Shown here piece after piece: positions 13,958 through 21,344 of a stretch of DNA of 41,995 bases (positions within the stretch are counted from its first letter, which is position 1; every line of letters starts with the position of its first letter). The notes beneath the pieces were generated by a model, which saw nothing but the letters and a program-made list of their open reading frames with translations, was not told the DNA's origin and made no database searches. The stretch comes from a virus: the IMG/VR virus record IMGVR_UViG_3300045453_000086, positions 1 through 41,995 of that record; one strand, written 5' to 3'. The position numbers and the translations under genes are program-made.

Positions 13958-15099
13958 CTGACCGCTACGCCGCCGCCTTCGATCGCGAGGCCTGGTCGCG
14001 CCGGGCGAACGAGATCCGCGCGCGGGTGCCGGTGAGCCGCGTCGTCGAGCGGGTCGTCGCGCTGAAGAAGGCAGGCACCGGCGAGAAGGTCGGGCTCTGC
14101 CCGTTCCACAACGAGAGCACGCCCAGCTTCACCGTCACCGACAAGAAGGGCTTCTTCCATTGCTTCGGCTGCGGCCAGCACGGCGACGCGATCGGCTTCG
14201 TCATGCAGCGCCAGGGGCTCAGCTTCCAGCAGGCCGTCGAGCTGCTGGAGAGCGAGAACGGCCTGCGCCACCTGCAGGCCGCGAAGCCCGCGCCGCCGGC
14301 CCCCAAGGTGCCGCAGCGCGAGGACCTGAGGAAGGCCGAGCGGGTGCAGAGGATCTGGGAGACGGCGCGGCCGCTGCAGGCCGGCGATCCGGTCGACCGC
14401 TACCTGCGCGGCCGCGGGATCCTGCCGCCCGGCGAATGGCTCGAGGGGGCCAACAGGGATTTCGGGGGCTGGCCGCCGTCGCTCCGGTTCTCGCCGGCCT
14501 GCTGGCACGGCGAGCTGCGGCGCGAGCTGCCGGCGATGATCGGCGCGCAACGCCAGGCCGACGGCCGGCTGACCAGCGTGCATCGCACCTATCTCAAGAT
14601 CACCGGCGTCGGCGTCACGAAGGCCGGCACCGCGACCGACAAGGCCCACTATGGCGAGGTCGTCGGCTCGACGATCCTGCTCGGCCCGGTCGCCGGCGCC
14701 ATGTGCGGCGGCGAGGGGATCGAGACGACCTTCAGCGGCATGCAGCTCTTCCGCCGGTCGGGCTTCGCCTTCAGCCAGCGCGCCAACATGGCGAAGGTCG
14801 AGCCGCCCTTCGAGTGCGGCGACTTCTACTACCTGGCCGACCGCAACAAGCGGCATCCCGACCCGAAGAAGACGCGCGTCGGCGAGGCCGCGGCCTATGC
14901 CGGCGCGCAGGCCTTCGGCAAGCCGCGCGGCCGCATCGTCGCGATCAAGATCCCGAAGCTGCGCAGCGGCGAGCTCGGCGACTTCAACGACATGCTGCTG
15001 GAGCGGCTTGCCGCTCCGGCGGGCGACAGGGCTTCGCCGCAGGCGAAGGCCGAAAGCCCGCACGGTTCCAACGGGGAGGAATCGCGATGCCCGCGATGA
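13951..15099 (+). CDS. Phage DNA primase (CHC2 zinc finger plus Toprim)
   Basis: 382 residues. The CHC2 zinc-binding domain is at about 45-100 (C50-x2-H53 ... C71-x2-C74, in CPFHNESTPSF and FHCFGCGQHGDA). The Toprim domain has Glu255 in GGEGIETT, Asp297 in YYLADRNK and Asp344/Asp347 in GDFNDML. It synthesises RNA primers for phage replication and is shorter than DnaG, with no helicase-binding domain. The GTG start at 13951 overlaps the 32-codon ORF and is embedded in the repeat R4 stem. The last 35 residues overlap repeat R5 and look non-native. Confidence 0.92.
   Translation: MKADRYAAAFDREAWSRRANEIRARVPVSRVVERVVALKKAGTGEKVGLCPFHNESTPSFTVTDKKGFFHCFGCGQHGDAIGFVMQRQGLSFQQAVELLESENGLRHLQAAKPAPPAPKVPQREDLRKAERVQRIWETARPLQAGDPVDRYLRGRGILPPGEWLEGANRDFGGWPPSLRFSPACWHGELRRELPAMIGAQRQADGRLTSVHRTYLKITGVGVTKAGTATDKAHYGEVVGSTILLGPVAGAMCGGEGIETTFSGMQLFRRSGFAFSQRANMAKVEPPFECGDFYYLADRNKRHPDPKKTRVGEAAAYAGAQAFGKPRGRIVAIKIPKLRSGELGDFNDMLLERLAAPAGDRASPQAKAESPHGSNGEESRCPR
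15001..15060 (-). repeat. Two-hairpin mosaic repeat, copy R5
   Basis: Minus-strand order: CGGGCTTTCGGC, stem CTTCGCC/GGCGAAG (15032-15038 with 15042-15048), CCTGTCGCCCGCCG, then hairpin 2 GAGCGGC-AA-GCCGCTC (15001-15016). It encodes part of the primase C-terminus. Confidence 0.82.
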
Positions 15100-16268
15100 C
15101 GCGCGTCCGCCAGGAGCAGACCGCCGCTGAGAACCGCGCGGCCGAGGCGGCGCGTCTCGGCAACCTCTATGGCAAACTTCTGCCCGACGTGCTGTTCCTG
15201 CGCAGCCGCGGCGACACGATCGTCAAGGAAGGCCGGCGCCTGCTGCGCAACGGCCGCGAGATCACCGAACAGGGGCTGCGCGAGGTCGTCGCGCGCGAGA
15301 AGCGTCTGAGCGCCGCGGCGCCGGCGAGCGGCCTTCGCGCCGGCGGCGCCCGCTCGATCGGCGACACGGTGGAGATGGCGAAGCCGCGGCCGGTGTCGGC
15401 GGCCGCGCAGCGCGTGCTGTCGCAGGTGAAGGAGAAGGCGCTGTCCGGAGCGGCGCTCGCGGCGAAGAAGAAGGCGGACGAGACGTCGACGGATCTCGGC
15501 CCGGCGCCGCGCATGGAATGGCTGCCGATCGGCGCGCTCGAGATCGATCGCCGCTACCAGCGGCAGATGGGCGCCGACAACTGGAAGCACGTCAACCGGA
15601 TCGCCCGCGAGTTCACCTGGCTCTACTACCAGCCGATCGTCGTCGCGCCCAAGCCGGGCCCGGGAAATACCACTGGGGGGGGCGCCGCCTATGTGGTGAT
15701 CGACGGACAGCACCGTCTCGAGGCGGCGCGCAAGCATCCGCTGATCGAGACGCTGCCCTGCTACGTCGTCGAGGCGGGCGACGTCGCGCGCCAGGCGCAG
15801 GCCTTCGTGGCGCTGAATGCCCGGCGCATCGGCGTCACGCGGCTGCAGCGCTTCTGGGCGGCGCACGCCGCCGGCGAGCCGGTCGCGCTCAAGATCCACA
15901 AGATATGCACGGCCGCCGGCGTCGCGATCACGAAGTCGGGCGGGGTCCTGCCGCCCTGCACGACCTTCGCGACCTTCACGCTCGAGAAGCTGCTGCCGCT
16001 CGGCGCGCCGGCGATCACGGCGGCCCTGCAGGTCCTGGTCGAGACGCACGGCACGGTGCCCGACGCCTTCAAGTCGGCGCCGATCTTCGCCCTGGCGCAG
16101 GTCGCCAGCCGGCCGGGCTTCGATCGCGAGCGGCTGGTGCGTCTCATGCGTAGGGTCGATCTCGGCCAGCTCGCCGGCGCTGCCAAGTCCTGGCGGGCGC
16201 AGAACGGCGGCACGATGGAGCGCGCGCTCGAGCGCGAGCTCACGAAGCTCTACGAGGCGCAACGATGA
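15087..16268 (+). CDS. Second ParB-like protein (DUF6551-like)
   Basis: 393 residues. The ParB/Srx-like domain spans about 143-250 (IGALEIDRRYQRQMGADNWK; PIVVAPKP; VVIDGQHRLEAARKH with D206-G-Q-H-R). The last 140 residues are helical and contain LEKLLPLGAPAITAALQVL. The N-terminal 75 residues form a separate charged helical region. GGGGAGGA precedes the ATG at 15087, which overlaps the primase frame. It is not closely similar to the ParB-like protein at 5779-7335. Location between primase and helicase suggests a role in replication or its regulation. Confidence 0.83.
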   Translation: MPAMTRVRQEQTAAENRAAEAARLGNLYGKLLPDVLFLRSRGDTIVKEGRRLLRNGREITEQGLREVVAREKRLSAAAPASGLRAGGARSIGDTVEMAKPRPVSAAAQRVLSQVKEKALSGAALAAKKKADETSTDLGPAPRMEWLPIGALEIDRRYQRQMGADNWKHVNRIAREFTWLYYQPIVVAPKPGPGNTTGGGAAYVVIDGQHRLEAARKHPLIETLPCYVVEAGDVARQAQAFVALNARRIGVTRLQRFWAAHAAGEPVALKIHKICTAAGVAITKSGGVLPPCTTFATFTLEKLLPLGAPAITAALQVLVETHGTVPDAFKSAPIFALAQVASRPGFDRERLVRLMRRVDLGQLAGAAKSWRAQNGGTMERALERELTKLYEAQR

Positions 16269-16510
16269 TGAAGCTGCACGCCCGCCTGCAGGTCCTGGCC
16301 GACGGCCGCGGCGCCAGCCGCGACGCGCTCGCCGCGGCGATGGGCTTCAGCGCCGAAGACGTCGCCGCCTTCCTCGAGGGCCGCCGCCCGATCGGGCCGG
16401 CGGTCCTGACCGCCTTCCTCGACGCGCTCGGCGTCCGGCTCGCCGGCGCCCGGACCGACTTCCACAAGCAAGCCGCCCGCGAGGCCGGTTGGGAGATCGG
16501 ACACCCCTAG
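16265..16510 (+). CDS. Small HTH (XRE-like) protein
   Basis: 81 residues. LARLQVLADGRGASRDALAA-type sequence, then AMGFSAEDVAAFLEGRRPIG and FLDALGVRL, forms a compact lambda-repressor-like HTH. It overlaps the ParB-like gene (ATGATGA), so the start may be 16265 or 16268. A palindrome copy begins 1 bp after its stop. Confidence 0.68.
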   Translation: MMKLHARLQVLADGRGASRDALAAAMGFSAEDVAAFLEGRRPIGPAVLTAFLDALGVRLAGARTDFHKQAAREAGWEIGHP

Positions 16511-16511
16511 C

Positions 16512-16526
16512 GCGAACGGCGTTCGC
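16512..16526 (+). repeat. 15-bp palindrome copy d, intergenic
   Basis: GCGAACGGCGTTCGC followed by ACC, one base after the stop of 16265-16510. Confidence 0.85.
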
Positions 16527-16580
16527 ACCGCCACCAGCTCACCCTCTCTGACAACAACAACGGGAAACCAGGCCCGGCCC

Positions 16581-18482
16581 ATGGCCCAAGACGACAAGCC
16601 CGACGATCTCGACGAAGCCGACTTCGCGCTCGACAGCGACTACGCGCCGCCGCGCGAGGACGGCCTCGAGGGGCCGCCGTCGGACTGGAAGCTGCCGTCG
16701 TGGTTCTCGGCGCGCGAGCGCACCTGGTACTGGAACGGCAAGGAAGACCGGCCGCCGATCACGCCCTACGGCTATCGCGAGGGGGTCTACTGGTTCGTGA
16801 CCGCGGTCGGCGAGATCCGGCAGTTCACGTCGGGCCAGCTGCACGGGCGCGGCGGCCTGGCCGACCTGTTCGGCGGCAATCTGTGGTGGCCGCTGAAGCA
16901 CTTCCGAAAATGGGATCTCGAGAAGAGCGACTGGACCGGCGGCCTGCAGCGCGAACGCTGCATCGCGGCCCTGATCCGCGCCTGCATCCTCGCCGGCTAC
17001 TATGACGGCAGCGTGCCGCTGCGGTCGATCGGCACTTGGCGCGGGCCCGACGGGCTGCCGGTGATCCATGCCGGCAACCGCATCTTCTACGACGGGCAGA
17101 TCCACGGGCCGGGCGTCTCGATCGGCGACGCGATCTATGTCGTGAGCGGCGCGCGCGAGGCGCCGGCCTACGATCGCCTCGAGCGCGGCGAATTCGAGTG
17201 GCTGCCGGCCGAGCTCGCCGACTGCCACAGGATCGTCGGGCACCTGGACGAATGGAATTGGCACGACCCGGACGAAGACAGCGCCGGCGCGACGCGCGAC
17301 CTGTTCCTGGGCGGGCTGTGGTGCGACATGCTGGGCGACGCGCCGGCGTGGCGGCCGCACAAGTTCATCCAGGCGCAGGCCGGGTCGGGCAAGTCGACCC
17401 TGCTCAAATACACCCGCGCGCTGCTGGGCGGCGCCGCGCATCCGATCCAGCGCAGCTACTCCAAGGCCTATCTCGAGCAGACCTTCAGCACGACGGCCGC
17501 GGCCTTCCTGCTCGACGAAATGGAGTCCGACACCGACGGCGGGCGCGTGCGCCACCTGCTCGAGCTGGTCAGGCTGCTGAGCGACGACGGCGCTTATGGC
17601 GGCCGCGGCACGTCGTCGGGGCAGGCGCGCACCTTCGACGTGCACGGCAGCGTGACCATGGCCGCCACGGTGACGGAGGAATGGCGGCCGCAGGATCGCA
17701 GCCGAATCGTCTTCCTCGAGCTGCGGCGCTTCCTCGACCGCACCGATCGGGCGCCGGCGTCGCCGTCGACGATCGAGGCGAACATAGAAGCTGCCGCCGA
17801 TCTCAGCGCGAGGATCCGCGCGCGAGCCATCGTGACCTATGAGTCGCTGTTCAAGGTCAACCTGGAGCTCGCCCGCAAGCGGGTGCTCGAGCTCGGCGGG
17901 TCACCTCGCGACGCGGCGCAGCTCGGCCACCTGATCGCCGGCTGGGCCACGGCCACGGCCGACGACCCGATGGACGAGGCGACGGTCGCAGGCCTCGAGC
18001 GCTTCAAGCCCTTCATCATGACGGTTGCCGACGCAGAGGATCACGTCGACGACGCCTCTCGGTGCTTCAACACATTGATGGGCCTGAAGGCGCCGATCTT
18101 CCGGCAGGGCGTCGCCATGACCGTCGGACAGGTGATCGCGGCCGCTCGCGACAGCGACTCCGGCGGCGACATGCGCGACGCGCTGCGGACGATGGGCCTG
18201 CGGCTCGATCGGCTGAAGTCGGAAGTGACCGGCGAGCTGGAAGGCTGGGATCGGGCCTGGCTCGCCGTGGCCTACAACCATGCCGGCCTGGACGAGCTCT
18301 TCGACAAGTACCCGCAATGGAAGGGCGAGCGCCGCCGCCAGGTCCTGAAGGAATGGCGCTACCGCTGGGGCGCCGAAACCCTCGAGCCGAAGCTGGCGGG
18401 CCGGCCGCTGAAGTTCGCGGGCGCCGAGTCGCGCGCGCTCCTGTTCCCGCCCGAAGTCCTGCCCGCTTGGAAGGAGGATTAG
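16581..18482 (+). CDS. Replicative P-loop ATPase / helicase-like protein
   Basis: 633 residues. Walker A AGSGKST at 267-273 and Walker B FLLDEME with Asp312/Glu313 lie in a central ATPase region. The N-terminal 240 residues are tryptophan-rich and lack primase motifs, and the C-terminal 200 form a helical region. The pattern fits the SF3-like or DnaB-like helicases that accompany phage CHC2/Toprim primases. With the primase at 13951 it would form the replisome. The putative origin lies immediately downstream. Exact superfamily is uncertain. Confidence 0.82.
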   Translation: MAQDDKPDDLDEADFALDSDYAPPREDGLEGPPSDWKLPSWFSARERTWYWNGKEDRPPITPYGYREGVYWFVTAVGEIRQFTSGQLHGRGGLADLFGGNLWWPLKHFRKWDLEKSDWTGGLQRERCIAALIRACILAGYYDGSVPLRSIGTWRGPDGLPVIHAGNRIFYDGQIHGPGVSIGDAIYVVSGAREAPAYDRLERGEFEWLPAELADCHRIVGHLDEWNWHDPDEDSAGATRDLFLGGLWCDMLGDAPAWRPHKFIQAQAGSGKSTLLKYTRALLGGAAHPIQRSYSKAYLEQTFSTTAAAFLLDEMESDTDGGRVRHLLELVRLLSDDGAYGGRGTSSGQARTFDVHGSVTMAATVTEEWRPQDRSRIVFLELRRFLDRTDRAPASPSTIEANIEAAADLSARIRARAIVTYESLFKVNLELARKRVLELGGSPRDAAQLGHLIAGWATATADDPMDEATVAGLERFKPFIMTVADAEDHVDDASRCFNTLMGLKAPIFRQGVAMTVGQVIAAARDSDSGGDMRDALRTMGLRLDRLKSEVTGELEGWDRAWLAVAYNHAGLDELFDKYPQWKGERRRQVLKEWRYRWGAETLEPKLAGRPLKFAGAESRALLFPPEVLPAWKED

Positions 18483-18518
18483 GCCCATGTGCCGTCCCCC
18501 GCGCCCCCGAGTTCGCAG

Positions 18519-18748
18519 GAGTCCCGGCAGAGTCGCGGGGGGAGTCCCGCCGCGAGTCCCGCCTGAAAGTGCCGGTGCCATCGGCATCGGCGGGCAAAAA
18601 GGTACGGCGGTACGGTTATCCGGCGAGGGGCACAGCGCGTGCGCGCGCGCGTGTGTAGTCCCGGCAGCAACAGACCGTACCTCCGTACCGTTTTCTCCTT
18701 AAAGCGAGGAAAATCAATATGTCGAAGGCGGTACGGGCCCCGGGACTC
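18519..18748. other. Putative replication origin region (iteron-like)
   Basis: Four GAGTCSCG units at 18519, 18530, 18542 and 18554 (11-12-bp period), with an inverted copy at 18741-18748. An inverted pair of double GGTACGG motifs lies at 18601-18615 and 18675-18689. Between them is an alternating purine-pyrimidine tract at about 18636-18657. The region is otherwise non-coding, follows the helicase gene and is relatively free of other signals. Each GAGTC is a GANTC (CcrM) site. Origin function is inference from repeats and position. Confidence 0.45.
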
Positions 18749-19375
18749 GACCGGGACGGGGGGGTACACCCCAAGAATGCTGGCGGATTGAGCGATCTGG
18801 TCTGGAAGCCAAGGCCCGACGGCAAGTCGGCGGTGCTGGTGAACCCGCGCACGACCGTCTTCGATCGTCGCGCGCCGGGCCTCGAGCCGGCCGACCCGCT
18901 CGACCAGGTCAGCGATCCGATCTGGAAGGTGCAGGACGCCAGCGGCCGGCTGCAGTGGACGCCCGACCTGGTGCACGCGCGGCTGCTGATCACCGGCGAG
19001 GTCTTCAAGCGCATGCCCGGCCCGCTGCGCAAAGGCTATGTCAGCATCCTGGGCGCCATCGCCCTGACCGAGGTCGCGCCGTCGAAGCGGCTGGCCCTGA
19101 CCCCGGAGGAAGTCTCGATCGCCGACTGGACGCTGAGCGAGATCGCCAAGCGCGCGCACCGGGCCGTGCTGCTGGCGTCGGCCTTCGGCTACTCCGGCGA
19201 CAAAATCGCCGAGACGATGCGGGCGAAGGGCCTCACGATCTCGGGGTCGACGGTGCAGGGCCAGTATCTCAGCGAGCGCCGCATCCTGGCCGGCCTCTGG
19301 CAGTCGCGGCTGGTGCCTGTGGATACGTTGAGCTGGGAACGCTGGGAAACCACGTTCGGCAAGAAGCGCAATTAG
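18719..19375 (+). CDS. DUF6362-like phage protein, possible late regulator
   Basis: 218 residues. About 75-130 (LQWTPDLVHARLLITGEVFK, RMPGPLRKGYVSILGAI) resembles the DUF6362 pattern of W-T-P-x-x-V start and Pro-rich turn. The C-terminal third contains an HTH-like segment (GYSGDKIAETMRAKGLTISG). AGCGAGGAAA precedes the ATG. It lies after the replication genes and just before a strong terminator, the position where lambdoid phages keep their antiterminator or late activator. That role is inferred only. Confidence 0.65.
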   Translation: MSKAVRAPGLDRDGGVHPKNAGGLSDLVWKPRPDGKSAVLVNPRTTVFDRRAPGLEPADPLDQVSDPIWKVQDASGRLQWTPDLVHARLLITGEVFKRMPGPLRKGYVSILGAIALTEVAPSKRLALTPEEVSIADWTLSEIAKRAHRAVLLASAFGYSGDKIAETMRAKGLTISGSTVQGQYLSERRILAGLWQSRLVPVDTLSWERWETTFGKKRN

Positions 19376-19437
19376 CGCTGGGCAAGCTGGGCAGTTTCAG
19401 CTAGATTTTGTGTCAACGTGGCGCACAGCGCGCCAGC

Positions 19438-19472
19438 AACCCCCGCCGGGCCTCCCGCGGGGGTTTTTCTTT
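19438..19472 (+). terminator. Rho-independent terminator
   Basis: Perfect 9-bp stem AACCCCCGC/GCGGGGGTT (19438-19446 with 19457-19465), 10-nt loop, then TTTTTCTTT. It follows the stop at 19375 and ends 11 bp before the ATG at 19484, so the downstream gene must rely on read-through, antitermination or a promoter within this short gap. Confidence 0.82.
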
Positions 19473-19483
19473 GGGAGATCGTC

Positions 19484-19915
19484 ATGGCTGCTCTGACCGT
19501 CACCGCCGCCCAGGTGCTGCTCGCCCAGGGCGCGACCAAGCAAGTCATCTTCGGCGCCACGATCACGGCTGGCCAGTCGCTCTATTTCGACGCGGCCTCG
19601 GGCAAGTGGAAGCTGGCGCAGGCCGACGGCACGGCGGCCGAAGCCGGCGCCGACGGCTACGGCATCGCGCTCTGCGGCGGGGCAGACGGCCAGCAGGGCG
19701 TCGTCGCGTTGCCGGGTGCCAAGGTCACGCTGGGCGCCGGCGCGGCGCCTGTCGCCGGCACGGTCTACGGGCCGGGCGATGCGGCCGGCTCGCTCTGCCC
19801 GCCGGCCGATCTCGGCGCCAGCGACAAGGTGCTGCCGCTCTGCATCGGTGTCGGCAGCAATGCGGTGAAGATCCTGGGCGAGGCCTACGACGCCGGCTCT
19901 GTCGTCCCGGCCTGA
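19484..19915 (+). CDS. Capsid decoration-type protein
   Basis: 143 residues, Gly/Ala-rich and beta-type throughout. The pattern ATITAGQSLYFDAASGKWKL, GYGIALCGGADGQQG and VTLGAGAAPVAGTVYGPG is that of small phage head decoration/cement proteins related in style to DUF2190. GGGAGA precedes the ATG at 19484. It lies on the far side of the cos site from the other head genes, so in virion DNA it would be near the right end. It is the second decoration-like protein here, besides 27800-28399. Confidence 0.6.
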   Translation: MAALTVTAAQVLLAQGATKQVIFGATITAGQSLYFDAASGKWKLAQADGTAAEAGADGYGIALCGGADGQQGVVALPGAKVTLGAGAAPVAGTVYGPGDAAGSLCPPADLGASDKVLPLCIGVGSNAVKILGEAYDAGSVVPA

Positions 19916-20655
19916 TGGTCTTCGAGCTCGACTTCAGGGAGAACAGCGCCGGCCTGCTCGGCCTGCTGTCCGACCTGCAGCGCAAGCACCTGCCGCGTGC
20001 GACGTTGCGGGCGGTCGAGCGTACCGGCCGCTATGTCTACGGCGCGCTGCGGTCGGAGATGGAAGAGAGCTTCGACCGGCCGACGCGCTGGACGATGCAG
20101 GCGGTGCAGATCAACCGGGCGACGGCCGATCGTCCGTGGTTCAGCGTCTGGATCAACGAAGACCCGAACAAGGGCACGCCGGGCGTCAAGTATCTCAGCC
20201 CCCAGATCGAGGGCGGCCCGCGCAACCACAAGCGTTTCGAGCGCGCGCTGATCCTGCGCGGGCTCATGCCGCAAACGGCCTACGCTGTGCCCGGCAAGCA
20301 GGCGCCGCTGGACCAGCACGGCAACGTGCCGGTCTCGTTCGTCGTGCGCGTGCTGTCCGACCTGCAGGCCTTCGGCGATCGCGGCTACCGCAAGAACCGC
20401 AGGGGCAAGCGACGCGGGGCGCGCCGGACCAACTACTTCTTCGTGCCGGCGCTGGGCAGCAGCCTGAAGCCCGGCGTCTACTGGCACATGCCGAACGGCC
20501 TGCTGGGCGTGGCCTTCGCCTTCGTGTCCCGGCCGGCCTACGCCAGGCGCTACGACTTCTACGGCACGGCCGACCGCGCCTTCCATCGCGTCGCCCTGCG
20601 CCACATGACCGAGGAATTGGAGCGCGCGGTCCGCGGCGACAACAGCCGCGGCTGA
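19915..20655 (+). CDS. Tail protein, HK97 gp10 / lambda Z-like candidate
   Basis: 246 residues. The helical start (LLSDLQRKHLPRATLRAVER, TGRYVYGALRSEMEE) resembles the N-terminus of minor tail protein Z and gp10-type tail-completion proteins. The middle (GTPGVKYLSPQIEGGPRNHK) and an Arg/Lys-rich loop near 160-170 follow. Its ATG overlaps the preceding stop (TGATG). It is unusual in lying upstream of terS, away from the tail operon. Assignment by pattern, moderate confidence. Confidence 0.5.
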   Translation: MVFELDFRENSAGLLGLLSDLQRKHLPRATLRAVERTGRYVYGALRSEMEESFDRPTRWTMQAVQINRATADRPWFSVWINEDPNKGTPGVKYLSPQIEGGPRNHKRFERALILRGLMPQTAYAVPGKQAPLDQHGNVPVSFVVRVLSDLQAFGDRGYRKNRRGKRRGARRTNYFFVPALGSSLKPGVYWHMPNGLLGVAFAFVSRPAYARRYDFYGTADRAFHRVALRHMTEELERAVRGDNSRG

Positions 20656-20699
20656 CCGGCGTGCGCCCGTCGAGGCCCCCGGGGCTTGGGTCCTTCCCG

Positions 20700-20725
20700 G
20701 CCCCGGGCCCTCGCGGGTAATTCGC
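20700..20725 (+). other. cos: Candidate cosN packaging site
   Basis: The core CCTCGCGGGTAATTCGC resembles the lambda cosN right half (CCTCGCGGGTTTTCGC). Immediately before the nick-equivalent position lies GCCCCGGGCCCT, a GC-rich near-twofold 12-mer in the place of the lambda cohesive end. AT-rich bases at 20740-20765 could be an IHF-type cosB segment. It lies 47 bp before a Nu1-like terS, as expected of a lambda-type cos. Confidence 0.55.
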
Positions 20726-20771
20726 ACCGCTGCACTTCTCCAAAATTTCAAAACCGATTTCAGGGTTAACG

Positions 20772-21344
20772 ATGGAATCGACCGCAGCGCCGCAGGTTAA
20801 CGCCGCCGCGCTGCCGCCGGCGTTGATCATGACGATCGGCCAGATCGCCGAGCGCGACGGCGTGACCAGCGCCGCCGTGTCGAAGTCGGTCCGCCGCCTG
20901 GTGAAGAAGGGCCTGCAGGTCACGCGCGACGGCAACGACCGCGTGACCGGCGTCAACGTCGCGCACTTCGACCAGCTGAAGGGCCAGCTCGGCGACCCCG
21001 CGCATGCCCAGGCGAAGAAGAAGACGGCGGACAAGCCGACGACCTACGAAGACGCACGCACGGCGCAGGCGCTCTACGACGGCGAGCTGACCCGGCTGAA
21101 GCTGGCGCAGCTGAAGGGCGAGCTGGTGCCGGCGGCCGACGTGGCGCATGCGATGACGGCGGCCGGCCACCGGATCGGCAACGTGATCGACAACCTGGCG
21201 GGATCCGTCGACGAGCTCGCCGCGGCCTACACCGCGGGCGGCCAGCAGGCGCTGCGCGTGAAGCTGAAGGAGCTGGTGCACAAGGCGCGCTGCGACATCG
21301 CCGACGTGCTCGAGGCCGGGGCGAGGGGCGGGGCGGACGAATGA
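20772..21344 (+). CDS. terS: Terminase small subunit, Nu1-like
   Basis: 190 residues. N-terminal winged-helix HTH at about 20-50 (MTIGQIAERDGVTSAAVSKS, VRRLVKKGL), then a charged linker and helices (AQALYDGELTRLKLAQLKGE, LVPAADVAHAM). This layout and the LKxAQxxGELVP segment are typical of lambda gpNu1-type subunits that bind cosB. It is followed with a 4-bp overlap by a GpA-type TerL, which supports the call. Confidence 0.88.
   Translation: MESTAAPQVNAAALPPALIMTIGQIAERDGVTSAAVSKSVRRLVKKGLQVTRDGNDRVTGVNVAHFDQLKGQLGDPAHAQAKKKTADKPTTYEDARTAQALYDGELTRLKLAQLKGELVPAADVAHAMTAAGHRIGNVIDNLAGSVDELAAAYTAGGQQALRVKLKELVHKARCDIADVLEAGARGGADE

Noticed and set aside
18636-18657. The alternating GC/GT tract as a terminator or gene start
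   Set aside because: No stable stem with T run and no open frame of protein-like composition. It is kept only as part of the origin candidate.
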